From assembly GCF_031127815.1 (NCBI RefSeq), contig NZ_JARXHY010000022.1, forward strand, positions 1 through 61,908: a stretch of 61,908 bases of DNA. Direction: 5' to 3'. Under the pieces are notes generated by a model. The model did no database searches. It had not been told where the DNA came from and saw only the letters and a list, made by a program, of their open reading frames with translations. Source of the DNA: Pelagicoccus sp. SDUM812003 (GTDB lineage Bacteria; Verrucomicrobiota; Verrucomicrobiia; Opitutales; Opitutaceae). The stretch's first letter is position 1. Each line of letters opens with the position of its first letter. Of this stretch, positions 45,400 to 54,504 are shown one piece after another. Position numbers and translations under genes: made by a program.

Positions 45400-48300
45400 T
45401 TACTCGCCGCAGCCGCCGTCCTTGAAGCCGCAATCGCGGCAGGAGCGGCACTTGCCGTCGTGCACGTAGGCCAGCGAGCCGCACTTGGGGCAGGACTCGG
45501 CGCTGCGAGCGTTGCCTTCGCCGGCTGGCTTGCTGGGCGGTGTGGTGGCGGAGACGACGGTAGAGGCGCCGTTGGTTCCGCTGCTAGCGACGGGAGCCTT
45601 GCTTTCCGTAAACTCGTGCCCAACCAGGCCTTGCAGCTTGCCGCCGTTGCTGGCGGGGAAGAGCCACTCCAGGGTCTGCATCATGGCGTCGACCACGCTC
45701 TTGCAGGTCTTGATGCTGTCTGCGTGGCCTTCGGCATCGCCCACCTGGGTGAAGCCGCTGGGCTCGAAGGCGGTGTAGCGGAAGGACTCGATGAGGCTGT
45801 GCAGGGGCACGCCGTACTGCAGGGCGATGGAAAAGGCTTTGCAGAAGGACTCGAACATGCCGTTGGCGAAAGAGCCGCTCTGGTTTACCTTTCCGAAGAC
45901 TTCGCCGCAGGTGCCGTCCGGATAGACGCCCACGGTGAGGAAGCCTTCCATGACGTTTCCGCCCACGGTGAATTTGAGAGTCTGGGAAATGCGGCGGCCC
46001 GGCAGCTTGATGCGGCGCGGTTTGCTGGACTCGACCACTACCTTCTGGACCTCGTCGCGCACCGATTCCACCAGGGCCTCCCAGAGGTATTCCGGGTTCC
46101 ACTTGCGTGCTTCGGGGGTGTTGACGTTGTAGACGGAAATGCCCTTGGAGTCGGCTCGGTAGATGGCGACGCATTTGACGCCCATCTCGTGGCAGTCCAC
46201 CAGGCTCTGCTTGATGTCCGCCTTGGTGGCGGTGTGCGGCAGATTGAGCGTTTTGGAAGTGGCTCCGCTGAGGAAGGGCTGGATGGCGCCCAGCATGCGC
46301 ATGTGGCCTAGCGGGCGAATGGAGCGGGTGGAGTCGCCGGTGGTGGCGGAGCAATCGAAGGCCGCCAGGTGCTCCGGCTTCAGCCAAGGAATGCGCTCCA
46401 TGTGGTTGTCGCCGCCCAGCAGCACCAGTTCTTCCGCGTTGGCGGTGCCGTCCTGTCCCTTCGCTCGCAGGGTGGTGATGCGTTGCTCGATGGACGGGTT
46501 TTCCGGGTCGTGCGTTTCCGCCAGCCAGTCGTCCAGCTGTTTGCGGATGGGACCTTTTTCAAAAAACAGGTTCTGCTGCAGGTGGTTGGCGGCCTCGTCG
46601 ATGGAGCCGCAAGCAGCGAACAAACCGTCGATGCCCGCCACTTCCAAGGCCGCTTCGCGCACCTGGGCCTTGCTGTAGCCCTGGCTGCGCAGGCCCTTGA
46701 GGGCGAGGGAGTTGAACATCTTCAACATGCCGCCGCCGGAGAGGTTTTTATACTTAACCAAAGTGTAGTCCGGCTCGGCGGAAGTGGTGCCCTCCTCGTA
46801 GACGCCCATGGGGGCGCTGATGGTGCCGGTGGGAGCCATCACGGTGGTGAAACTGTTGCGGAAGCGCTTGGCTTCGAGAACTTCGGCCCAGCCTTTAGCG
46901 TTTTCATCCAGCAGCTGCTCCACGATCGGGTGGGATTCGGCGGACTTGTTTTCGATGCTGCGAGCGAAGCCGCGCAGGGCGTCGCGGCCGGTGAGGCCTT
47001 GGGACTGCGGGAGCTCCTTGTTGCGCTTTTTGTAGATGGCGTCGGCCGCCTTGAGGACATCGTTGCAGCCCTTGGCGATTTCGTTGGAAAGCTCTTGGGT
47101 GGCGGCGTGCAGGGATAGCACCTCGCGCAGGTCTTCTTCGGTCTGTTCGAAACGCGGATAGCTTCCCAGCTCCTTGCCCATCTCGGCGCTGGCTTTCCAG
47201 CAGGCGGAAGTGAGTAGGCTCACCAGCTGGCTGGCGATCATGCGACCCTCGTCGGAGTCGTAAGGCACGCCGATGGACATGAGCAGGCCGCCCACGTTGG
47301 CGTAGCCGATGCCGGTGGTGCGGTAGAGGTAGGTGCCGCGGGCGATTTCCGGAATGGGGAAGCCGCCTTCCTCCACGTTCAGATCCGCCGCGATCATGGC
47401 CAGACGAGCGGCGTGCCGCAGGGCCTCCACGTCGAAGCGGCCGGTCTCGGCGTCGTAGAAGCGATAAACGTTGAAGCTGGAAAGGTTGCAGGAGGTGAAG
47501 CTCAGGTGAAGATACTCCGAGCACGGGTTGCTGGTCAGGATGTCGCCGTCGCTTTTGACTGGGTTCCAGAGGTTTATGAAATCGTTGTTGTGCACGCCCG
47601 GTTCGGCGTTGTGCCACACGCATTCCGCGATCTCGTCGAGAATCTTCTCCGCCTTGAAGGTGTCGGCCACGTGGTTGGGGTCGCTGACCCAGCGGGTGTG
47701 GTAGTCGCCGTTGCTTTGCAGGGCTCGCCAGTAGTCGCCCTTGAGGGAGACGCTGTGGTTGGCGTTCTGATGAGCGAGCGTTTCGCCGTACAGCAGGTCG
47801 TCCATGCCGGCCCCGTAGGTGAGCTCGTTGGAGAGCGGCATGCCGAGCACGATGGAGGCCGCCATGCGCTGGGCAGGGGTGCCGCTGGTGGCGAACTTGG
47901 ACGCGATGCCGCGCAGGGCCACGGAGACGTTGTGCTCGCGCAGGACGATCTTGCCGATCTCCTCCTGGTCGTTTTTGGCCCGGATGAATTTGAAAATGTC
48001 AGGGTGGTCAGCGAAGAGCAGCACCATGCGGGCGGCACGACGGGTTTTTCCGCCCGACTTGATGGCGCCCGCCATGCGGTCGTAGCCCTTGTCGAAGGAG
48101 ATGGGACCGGAGGCTTGGCCGCGACCGCTGATGGGCTCAACGGAGGAGCGGATGGTGGAAAGGTTCATGCCCACGCCGGAGCCGCTGGAGAATACGCCGC
48201 CTTCGGCGATCTGGTGCTCCAGGATCTTCTCCATGGAATCCTCCACATCGAGCAGGAAGCAGGCGGAGGCTTGGGGGTGGATGTAGGCGTTGTCCAGCTC

Positions 48301-48918
48301 GCTGACTTTGATGTCCTCGGAGGTCCCGTCGGTGGGGATATGGGCTTTGTAAGCTCGGTTGCCGCGGGCTTTCATGCACGGACGCAAGTCGGGTCGGTCC
48401 CAGCGCCATTGCTCCCAATGGCCGATGTTGAACCAGACGGGAGAGTTCGGAGCCCACATCTGTTTGACCAGCAAGTGCTTCAGTTCGTGGTTGTAGGCCA
48501 GGGCGTCGTCGAGGGTGGCGAAGTAGCCGTGTCGCCAGCCCCAAAGGGTGTAGGTATTGGCGATGCGATCGAAGGCGTGGCGAAACGAATCCTCGTACTG
48601 CGGCGTACCCGGATCGTTGCCGAAAAGATACTTCGAAGCGGTGATCTTGACCGCGCTGTCGCCCCAATGCTCTGGCACCTCTACGCCCTCGCGCTCGAAA
48701 CTCGGCTTGCCGGTTTTCCAGTCCATGATGGCGACGTCGCGACGCACCCACTCCACCGTTTCGTACGGATGGCGTTTGTCCTTGGTGAAACGGCGCTCGA
48801 TGGTCATGCCTCCGATGAGGTTTTCGCGCGGTTCGAGCTGGAGCGTTTGACCATAGCCCAAGTCGAGAGAGATGTCGTCAGTGGCGGTTTCGGCGCTGTC
48901 TTCTAGGAGTGGTTTCAT
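45400..48918 (-). CDS. nrdJ: Class II (adenosylcobalamin-dependent) ribonucleoside-diphosphate reductase
   Basis: A 1172-residue enzyme that makes deoxyribonucleotides without oxygen or an R2 subunit. Recognisable parts are IERRFTKDKRHPYETVEW at the start, the loop with VFSSGSGVGMNLSTIRS, the active-site region SNPCSEYLHLSFTSCNLSSFNV, and MAPTGTISAPMGVYEEGTTSAEPDY in the barrel. The TSCPD-like domain follows (FTVGGNVMEGFLTVGVYPDGTCGE), and a C-terminal zinc ribbon carries CPKCGS and CRSCRDCGFKDGGCGE. This long architecture is that of the NrdJ of many environmental bacteria. The family start may be the internal ATG at 48807 (MTIERRF); the ATG at 48918 adds 37 acidic residues. I see no cobalamin riboswitch upstream. 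Confidence 0.95.
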   Translation of the reverse strand: MKPLLEDSAETATDDISLDLGYGQTLQLEPRENLIGGMTIERRFTKDKRHPYETVEWVRRDVAIMDWKTGKPSFEREGVEVPEHWGDSAVKITASKYLFGNDPGTPQYEDSFRHAFDRIANTYTLWGWRHGYFATLDDALAYNHELKHLLVKQMWAPNSPVWFNIGHWEQWRWDRPDLRPCMKARGNRAYKAHIPTDGTSEDIKVSELDNAYIHPQASACFLLDVEDSMEKILEHQIAEGGVFSSGSGVGMNLSTIRSSVEPISGRGQASGPISFDKGYDRMAGAIKSGGKTRRAARMVLLFADHPDIFKFIRAKNDQEEIGKIVLREHNVSVALRGIASKFATSGTPAQRMAASIVLGMPLSNELTYGAGMDDLLYGETLAHQNANHSVSLKGDYWRALQSNGDYHTRWVSDPNHVADTFKAEKILDEIAECVWHNAEPGVHNNDFINLWNPVKSDGDILTSNPCSEYLHLSFTSCNLSSFNVYRFYDAETGRFDVEALRHAARLAMIAADLNVEEGGFPIPEIARGTYLYRTTGIGYANVGGLLMSIGVPYDSDEGRMIASQLVSLLTSACWKASAEMGKELGSYPRFEQTEEDLREVLSLHAATQELSNEIAKGCNDVLKAADAIYKKRNKELPQSQGLTGRDALRGFARSIENKSAESHPIVEQLLDENAKGWAEVLEAKRFRNSFTTVMAPTGTISAPMGVYEEGTTSAEPDYTLVKYKNLSGGGMLKMFNSLALKGLRSQGYSKAQVREAALEVAGIDGLFAACGSIDEAANHLQQNLFFEKGPIRKQLDDWLAETHDPENPSIEQRITTLRAKGQDGTANAEELVLLGGDNHMERIPWLKPEHLAAFDCSATTGDSTRSIRPLGHMRMLGAIQPFLSGATSKTLNLPHTATKADIKQSLVDCHEMGVKCVAIYRADSKGISVYNVNTPEARKWNPEYLWEALVESVRDEVQKVVVESSKPRRIKLPGRRISQTLKFTVGGNVMEGFLTVGVYPDGTCGEVFGKVNQSGSFANGMFESFCKAFSIALQYGVPLHSLIESFRYTAFEPSGFTQVGDAEGHADSIKTCKSVVDAMMQTLEWLFPASNGGKLQGLVGHEFTESKAPVASSGTNGASTVVSATTPPSKPAGEGNARSAESCPKCGSLAYVHDGKCRSCRDCGFKDGGCGE

Positions 48919-49357
48919 GAATGAATAAAAGGATAGTCTTGTGTGTGCTATGAGGTGAAATCGCGGTTCGCGGGGGCTACGAATTCAGAAAACGAAGGAG
49001 CTGATTTTTGTAGGCGCCGGGGTCTGGAAGTTAAAGAAGAAATAAAGACAGAAGGGTAATTATTCTCCTCGGTTTTTCTTGACTTCGAAAGCTGGCCGCA
49101 GGACCTGAAAGCCGGCTGGCGCCTGGTCCGAGTCTGCTTGCTCGGCGTCAGGCGAACCGCTATCATGCGCAGGTTCGACGAGCGGATTGGAGCGCTGCAC
49201 ATGTCTTGGAGCGCCTCCGCCGGATCGGGCGGGGAGTTTAGCGCAGCGGGAGCGGTTTGTACATACACAGTAACCCTTGGCGCCTAGGTCGCCTCAGCTC
49301 GATCCTTGCGCCAAGCGATGCTCGGGGACGCTATCGGACGGAAATGGGAAGTGACGG
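48919..49357. other. Intergenic region upstream of nrdJ
   Basis: About 440 bases. A minus-strand open frame (48948-49268) has no family features and I do not accept it. The sequence around 49130-49160 can fold (CCTG..CCGAG with CTCGG..CAGG), but the conserved cobalamin box and other riboswitch landmarks are absent. No clear promoter is assigned. Confidence 0.4.
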
Positions 49358-50017
49358 CTAAGGAGCGCTGGCCGCGACGGCTTGGTGCAGCTCGGTGAAA
49401 GTGTGGAAGACGCAGCCCTGCCGCTTGAGCTCGTCCAGGATGGCGGGAAGGCGGTCGGCCGTTTCCTTCCGCCATTCATGGAAGAGAATCACCGCCCCAT
49501 CGGTCACGCCGGTGGTGGCCAGGCGCTCGATTTCGTCCGCGGAAACCGAGGTGTCGTAATCCTGGGAGACGACGATGGAGGCCGGCTCGTAAAGCGCGAT
49601 GCCGGCAGAGCGGCAGGCTTCGCGGATCGACTCGCTGGTTTTGAGAAACGGCGGCCAGTACCAACGCGGGGCCGTGTCGAGAGTCGATGCCATGATCGCT
49701 TGGGATCGTTGGATCTGCTCCTGCAGTTCGCTAGGACTGAGGCTGTCCGGATCGCGGTGCCGCAGGGAGTGGTTGGCGATCTCATGTCCGCGCTCGCTGA
49801 TCAGCCGAGCGACTTGCGGATGCTGGCTCATGGTTTCGCCGACGTGGGCAAAGGTGGCGCGTACGCCGCGGGAGGCGAGGATCTCGAGCAGCTTCGGCGC
49901 CTGTTCGGGCGCTGGGCCATCGTCAAATACGAGCGCGATACGGATTGGCGGTGTCATGGGAGGGGCGGCCTGGGCGAGGAAAACAAGGCTGAATGAAGCG
50001 ATGAGAAAGCGCAGCAT
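49358..50017 (-). CDS. Secreted polysaccharide deacetylase (NodB-like, CE4)
   Basis: A 219-residue exported enzyme with a signal peptide (LRFLIASFSLVFLAQAA). CE4 motif 1 is IALVFDDGPAPEQ (catalytic and metal Asp). Motif 2 is EIANHSLRHRD with its two metal histidines, and motif 3 is the RWYWPPFLKT region. GAVILFHEWRKETADRLPAILDELKRQG supplies the final His motif. It should remove N- or O-acetyl groups from peptidoglycan, chitin or plant polysaccharide; the target is not visible. The gene is divergent from the LacI-type regulator across 133 bp, so it is a candidate member of that regulator's regulon. Confidence 0.9.
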   Translation of the reverse strand: MLRFLIASFSLVFLAQAAPPMTPPIRIALVFDDGPAPEQAPKLLEILASRGVRATFAHVGETMSQHPQVARLISERGHEIANHSLRHRDPDSLSPSELQEQIQRSQAIMASTLDTAPRWYWPPFLKTSESIREACRSAGIALYEPASIVVSQDYDTSVSADEIERLATTGVTDGAVILFHEWRKETADRLPAILDELKRQGCVFHTFTELHQAVAASAP

Positions 50018-50150
50018 GACCGGTATTTAGGGTCTTCCGGCGCGCGGGGCAATGGCTCGATGGGGGAAGCTTGTCTAACTATAGACCCTTCTTGCGAAAA
50101 ACGGCGATCGACGCTTTGCTGGTTCGGATCTACTACCTCGATACCCCGTG

Positions 50151-51215
50151 ATGAAACGCATAACATTGGCGGACGTTGCTAAGGAGTATGGATGCCACCC
50201 GACGACGGTGTCCATGGCCTTGCGCAATCATCCGCGACTTCCGCAGAAGACCATCGAAAAAATTCAGGCTTTGGCGGAGAAGATGGGATATCGCCCCGAC
50301 CCGGCCCTCGGGGCTTTGGTGGCCTACCGGCGAAACGCCACCGCGTCGCGCAAGGCCTCGCCTCTTGCTTACGTGACGCACTGGAACACCCGCTTCGGCT
50401 GGAAGGATGTGGACGCGCACCGCCAGTTCTACGAGGGCGCTTCGGAACGGGCCGAATCGCTTGGCTACAAGCTCGATCACTTTTGGTTGGGCGATCCGAA
50501 CCTCTCCATCCAGCGCATCGGCGAGATTCTGGTCAATCGGGGCATTCGTGGCGTGGTGATCGCCTCGCACATGCCGACCATCGACAACGAGCTGGATTGG
50601 GATTGGACGAAGTTCAGCGCGGTGAAGATCGACTTTTTTCCCAGCTCTTTGGCGGTGCACACCATTTCGAACGATCAGCGCTCGATCATGCGGCTCGCTA
50701 TGCGCAAGGCCATAGACGCGGGGTATCGAAAAATTGGATGCATCATGCCGCGCTGGTGGGACGACTATGTGAATCAGGCTTGGTCCAGCGGTTTTCTCTC
50801 CGGCCAGCTAGCGCTGCGGGAGGAGGAGCGCATCCCCATGCTTTTCTTTGAGAAGGGCCCGGAAAACAATCGAAGGATCGATGCCCGGCACCTCAAGCAA
50901 TGGATGGACCAATGGCGACCGGAGGTGATCGTCAGCCACTCGCTATTTGTCGAGCAAGCGCTTCGAGAGCTGGACGTCAGGCTGCCTGAGGATGTCGCTT
51001 ACATCGATGTGTATCCGGAACGCAAGGACGGGGAGATCGCCGGAGTGGTGCACAACTGCCACCGCGTGGGCGAGATGGCGGTGGAGATCCTGGCGGGTCA
51101 GTTGCAGCAAAACCAGTTCGGCCTCCCGGCCTATCCGACATCGACCATGGTCGAAGGCACATGGGTCGACGGACGATCTCTGCCGACCAAGGAGCCCGCG
51201 CTTTCCGGCGACTAG
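50151..51215 (+). CDS. LacI-type transcriptional regulator
   Basis: A 354-residue DNA-binding repressor/activator. The N terminus is a LacI HTH (ITLADVAKEYGCHPTTVSMALRNHPRL) with the hinge helix (IEKIQALAEKMGYRPDPAL). The rest is a periplasmic-binding-protein-like effector domain with strands such as GIRGVVIAS, GYRKIGCIMP, PEVIVSHSL and DVAYIDVYP, a tail with LAGQLQQNQFGLP, and a substrate region that is not recognisable. It probably responds to a sugar and controls nearby carbohydrate genes, of which the divergent deacetylase is closest. I used the ATG at 50151, adjoining a possible GTG start one codon upstream. Confidence 0.9.
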   Translation: MKRITLADVAKEYGCHPTTVSMALRNHPRLPQKTIEKIQALAEKMGYRPDPALGALVAYRRNATASRKASPLAYVTHWNTRFGWKDVDAHRQFYEGASERAESLGYKLDHFWLGDPNLSIQRIGEILVNRGIRGVVIASHMPTIDNELDWDWTKFSAVKIDFFPSSLAVHTISNDQRSIMRLAMRKAIDAGYRKIGCIMPRWWDDYVNQAWSSGFLSGQLALREEERIPMLFFEKGPENNRRIDARHLKQWMDQWRPEVIVSHSLFVEQALRELDVRLPEDVAYIDVYPERKDGEIAGVVHNCHRVGEMAVEILAGQLQQNQFGLPAYPTSTMVEGTWVDGRSLPTKEPALSGD

Positions 51216-51231
51216 AATTGCCTCGCGAAGA

Positions 51232-51798
51232 TCAGGCCTCGTCTTCCTTCGCCTCCAGCTTTTTCATGTAGGCTTTGGGATCGGCGGGTCTGAGCGTCGC
51301 CTTTTGGAAAAACTGATTGTTCGGAACGTTGAAGACGTCGCCTTCCGTACTGCGGATGGTGGTGAACATGAAGTTGATATCGATGACCTCGCCCATGATG
51401 TCATCGCCAACGACCTTCACGAAGTTTCCCACTCGGAAGGGCTGGACCAGCAGGAGAAAGAAGGTGGCCGAGATGTTGCTCAATACGCTCCACACCGCCA
51501 CGAAGCCGATGGCGATCAAACCGAGCAAGGTGGAGACGAAGGTCCAGAAGTTTCCGATCGGAATGCCGAACGAGGTCAGGATGAGGAGAACCGCCATCAG
51601 GAAGAGGGCGTATCGCAATGCGAGCCTGATCGGAAGTATCAGCGTTTTGGATACCTTTGGGCGTCTTTCTAGGAGTTGGAGTCCTCTGGAAATGAGGAGC
51701 CAAATAAGCATCGCTCCGACTAGGATGATCACTGTGGTGATGGCTCCTTGCAGCACTGCTTGTCCGTCGATTTTTGAGAGGAATTCTTTCATGTCCAT
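51232..51798 (-). CDS. Small MscS-type mechanosensitive channel
   Basis: A 188-residue minimal MscS homologue. Spans lie at about 18-38, 55-82 and 86-105 (a pore helix FWTFVSTLLGLIAIGFVAVWSVLSNISATFFLLL). They are followed by the beta domain (PFRVGNFVKVVGDDIMGEVIDINFMFTTIRSTEGDVFNVPNN). It stops soon after that domain, so the large cytoplasmic alpha/beta cage is lacking, which is common in short MscS proteins. The role should be osmotic or membrane-tension sensing. It is convergent with the LacI gene, 16 bp apart, and downstream of the PRC-barrel gene on the same strand. Confidence 0.88.
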   Translation of the reverse strand: MDMKEFLSKIDGQAVLQGAITTVIILVGAMLIWLLISRGLQLLERRPKVSKTLILPIRLALRYALFLMAVLLILTSFGIPIGNFWTFVSTLLGLIAIGFVAVWSVLSNISATFFLLLVQPFRVGNFVKVVGDDIMGEVIDINFMFTTIRSTEGDVFNVPNNQFFQKATLRPADPKAYMKKLEAKEDEA

Positions 51799-51859
51799 AA
51801 GACTGGGCGTGCCGGTTTCGTCGGCAGTTTATCGGATAAGGTTGGTCGTATCGGGGTAG

Positions 51860-52594
51860 CTAGAGATGGGAAGCAAGGGTGACCTTTTGCTGATCGCCCA
51901 GAGAAAGGCGTCCGTCGCTCAGATCGGCGCTGGGACTTTCCTTCAAGTGGAAGGAGCTGCAGTCGGTTAGAACCTCTTTTTGCGCGTAGTTGAAGCGGAT
52001 ACGGTTTTCCGGCAGGCGAGTGGATATCAGGCGCGTGCCGCCTGACTCGCCGGGCTTCGCGTCGATCGCCATGAAGGGGATGGAAAAGTCGCTGAGGTCG
52101 AGAATGAAGTCGTTCAGTTCCCCGAGCGTGGAGTTAGCGTTTTGCGCTCGGTAGCCGAGCACCTCTTGGAAGGATCGCAGGTTGGGGTCCTGGTCGCGCT
52201 CGTCCTGCGGCTCGAGCAGTGGGGGCACATCCATCGATGCGGCAGGTTGGATGGCGCTGGGAGCTTCCCAGTAGGTGGACCAGCTGTAGTGGCTTGCGAT
52301 CTCCATCTCCTTTTGCCGGGATACAGGAAGTCGCTCGTCGAGAGTGGGAGCGGTATCCAGTTTTTCGCTACTGATGTTGAGCGGGATGCCTTCTGCTCGA
52401 GCCTCGATTTCGCTTCGCAGCAAGGAGCTGGGCGACAGGAGCGATTTGGACGCGTTTAGGAAGATGCCTTGTTTCACCACGAGGTAGCGCAGGCGCCACT
52501 GGTTGTCGTCGAAATAGAAGTCTGAGCACTTCCCGTTTTCCTTTCCCTCCACGATGAAGGCTTGGTCGAGGAAGTATTTCATACTGTAGAGCAT
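51860..52594 (-). CDS. PRC-barrel domain protein
   Basis: A 244-residue soluble protein. It reads MLYSMKYFLDQAFIVEGKENGKCSDFYFDDNQWRLRYLVV in consecutive parts, the N-terminal PRC-barrel pattern. A second, similar barrel follows at about 145-200 (RSFQEVLGYRAQNANSTLGELNDFILDLSDFSIPFMAID). PRC barrels act in RNA processing, photosystem assembly or membrane-stress proteins; duplicated forms of unknown role are widespread. I chose the ATG at 52594, with AAAGGA about 7 nt upstream, rather than an upstream in-frame ATG at 52726. The gene is 62 bp upstream of the small mscS and may be cotranscribed, so an osmotic or envelope-stress link is plausible but unproved. Confidence 0.78.
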   Translation of the reverse strand: MLYSMKYFLDQAFIVEGKENGKCSDFYFDDNQWRLRYLVVKQGIFLNASKSLLSPSSLLRSEIEARAEGIPLNISSEKLDTAPTLDERLPVSRQKEMEIASHYSWSTYWEAPSAIQPAASMDVPPLLEPQDERDQDPNLRSFQEVLGYRAQNANSTLGELNDFILDLSDFSIPFMAIDAKPGESGGTRLISTRLPENRIRFNYAQKEVLTDCSSFHLKESPSADLSDGRLSLGDQQKVTLASHL

Positions 52595-52866
52595 TGTCGG
52601 TCCTTTCGTTTTGGGTGTCGTCGGTTTCGCGTCCTTGGAGCTTGATCGAGCTTGGCTCTCGCCGCCGTTGGGCGATAGCAACGATCGGTCTGCCAGATAG
52701 GCGAACAGGACTTCTCGGTTCCGCAATGTTCGCGCCAGTCGGCTTCAGTTGCAGCTTGGCGCTCTTCTCACTGCGCAATGCAGCGCCCAAGGGCTGGCGC
52801 CGTGCGCTTTGCATGGCGAGGGAAGCGCCTAGGAGCGAGGGGCTTATCCCTTCTCGCCTGCAAGTC

Positions 52867-54159
52867 CTATTCGTCCCACTCGATTTCCGCCCCGAGCTTG
52901 CGCAGGTTTTCCGCGAAGTTCGGATGGGCCCTCCGAATCGGATCGGCGTTCTTCACAATGCTGCGGCCTTCGATGCTGGCGGCAGTCATGTAGAGAGCGA
53001 CTGCAGCTCGTATAATGTATGGCGCTTCAACTACAGCCGGTCGCATGGGGCGTTGCCCAAAAATGATGATGCGGTGCGGATCGCTCACCACGGCGTGAGC
53101 GCCAAATTTCACCAGCTCGGGCAGCCAGGAGAAGCCACCTTCGTAAACCTTGTTCCAAAAATGCATTACGCCTTCCGATCGGGTTGCCAGGGCCACCATG
53201 GGGGGAAGCAGGTCGACCGGGAAGTAAGGCCAAGGCGCTGCTTCGATTTTCGGAAGGAGGTTGGGTGTAAACGGTTGTTGGATACGCAACTCCTGGGAGC
53301 TGCGGCAGATGGCGGTGTTGCCGTCGTAGGCGATGGTGACGCCTAGCTTGTCGAAGCTGCGGTTGATCAGATCGAAATGCTGAGGCGTGGAATCGAGCAC
53401 CTGAACTTCGCCGCCGGTGATGGCTCCGAGGGCGAGGAAGGTCGCCACTTCGTGGTGGTCGGAGGAAATGGCGGCATCGGCGCCCTGGAGAGCTTCCGCG
53501 CCCGTGACGGTCAGTACGCTAGTGCCGACGCCCTCGATGCTTGCTCCCATGGAGATGAGGAAACGGCAGAGGTCCTGCACGTGCGGCTCGCTGGCGGCGT
53601 TGGTCAGCGTGGAAACGCCGTCGGCCAAAGCGGCGGCCATGACGAAGGTCTCGGTAGTGGTGACCGACATGTAGTCCGCCCAGTGGGAGGCCCCAGTGAA
53701 GCGCTCTTCGATCGTGAGTTTCAGTTCGCCGTTGTGCTCGATCGTCGCTCCGAGGCAGGCGAGGATTTCGAGGTGCGGATCGAGCTCGCGGATGCCCAGA
53801 GCGCAGCCCTTGGGGTTGGAATCGAGGGCGATCTTTTTGAAGCGATGCAGCAGCGGGGCGAAGAGCAGCACCGCCGAACGCATGCCTTGCGGGAGAGAGG
53901 CGGTGTCGAAGTCGGTTTCCAGTTCCGAATGGTCCAGCCGCATGGTTTTGGCTTCGCGATCCCAGTCGATGCGGGAGCCGATTGAGCGGAAAAAGCTGAC
54001 CAGTTTCTCGATGTCGGTGATGGCTGGCACGTTGCTCAAGGTCACCGCTTCATCCGTGAGCAGAGTAGCGCAGAGAATAGGAAGAACTGCGTTCTTGTTG
54101 CCCGAAGGAGTGATGGTTCCTGAAAGCGGTTTGCCGCCGTGTACGATGAGATTGGCCAT
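52867..54159 (-). CDS. murA: UDP-N-acetylglucosamine 1-carboxyvinyltransferase
   Basis: A 430-residue cytoplasmic enzyme that transfers enolpyruvate from PEP to UDP-GlcNAc, the first committed step of peptidoglycan synthesis. SGNKNAVLPILCATLLT near the start contains the Lys-Asn substrate pair. SLPQGMRSAVLLFAPLLHR follows, and the catalytic cysteine loop reads NPKGCALGIRELDPH (usual PGGCAIGARPVD), so the fosfomycin-sensitive Cys is present. EGVMHFWNKVYEGGFSWLPELVKFGA replaces the more usual NRF pattern. The C-terminal two-fold repeat is intact. MurA paralogues exist in many bacteria, so a second copy elsewhere cannot be excluded. It is divergent from the pan operon. Confidence 0.88.
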   Translation of the reverse strand: MANLIVHGGKPLSGTITPSGNKNAVLPILCATLLTDEAVTLSNVPAITDIEKLVSFFRSIGSRIDWDREAKTMRLDHSELETDFDTASLPQGMRSAVLLFAPLLHRFKKIALDSNPKGCALGIRELDPHLEILACLGATIEHNGELKLTIEERFTGASHWADYMSVTTTETFVMAAALADGVSTLTNAASEPHVQDLCRFLISMGASIEGVGTSVLTVTGAEALQGADAAISSDHHEVATFLALGAITGGEVQVLDSTPQHFDLINRSFDKLGVTIAYDGNTAICRSSQELRIQQPFTPNLLPKIEAAPWPYFPVDLLPPMVALATRSEGVMHFWNKVYEGGFSWLPELVKFGAHAVVSDPHRIIIFGQRPMRPAVVEAPYIIRAAVALYMTAASIEGRSIVKNADPIRRAHPNFAENLRKLGAEIEWDE

Positions 54160-54504
54160 GGGGATGATTCGAAGCCGAGCTTCGCGAGCCGCCTAGCGGT
54201 TTTCAATAAAATTGGGGACGCGGAGGCAAGGTTGCGCTCGCAAGGGAGAGCGGGTGCAGGGAACCTCTCGCAGCTCCACGGTTAAGCAACTGGTTTTTGC
54301 AACGTTACAAAAACCAGTTGCGCAAAGAAGTGTTAAGCGTCCCTATTTCGAGCCATTTTGCATTGCTTCAGGTGAACTTATTCGTTTGTTAAGCGGGTCT
54401 TGAGCAGCCAGGCGCCTAATCCAGCTGACCCAAGATTCTCAAGAAAACACAATCCTACTAACACTCATCTTTGGATCCTGATCCTCGCGACAGGCACCCG
54501 AATT
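54160..54504. other. Divergent intergenic region, murA / pan operon
   Basis: These 345 bases should carry both promoters. The main feature is the near-perfect palindrome at 54286-54321. The run ACCCAAGATTCTCAAGAAAACA upstream of panB is A-rich, but no promoter could be fixed. An in-frame upstream extension of panB from 54400 is not family-like. Confidence 0.45.
54286..54321. repeat. Palindrome (dispersed hairpin family, copy A)
   Basis: The perfect 14-bp arms GCAACTGGTTTTTG and CAAAAACCAGTTGC enclose CAACGTTA. It lies between divergent genes, so it cannot be a simple terminator of either. Core and arms resemble copies at 57344-57375 and 5430-5469. Confidence 0.7.

Noticed and set aside
47413-48906. 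497-codon plus-strand frame antisense to nrdJ
   Set aside because: Same reason: it is a G/C-codon shadow of a highly conserved gene.
48948-49268. Minus-strand frame of 106 residues upstream of nrdJ
   Set aside because: No domain, no ribosome binding site, and Ser/Arg/Pro-rich composition typical of non-coding G/C-rich DNA.
48919-49357. Cobalamin riboswitch upstream of the B12-dependent nrdJ
   Set aside because: The leader was read on the minus strand for the conserved B12 box (AGTCAGGAGACC-like) and other landmarks; none was found, only loosely foldable G/C-rich sequence.
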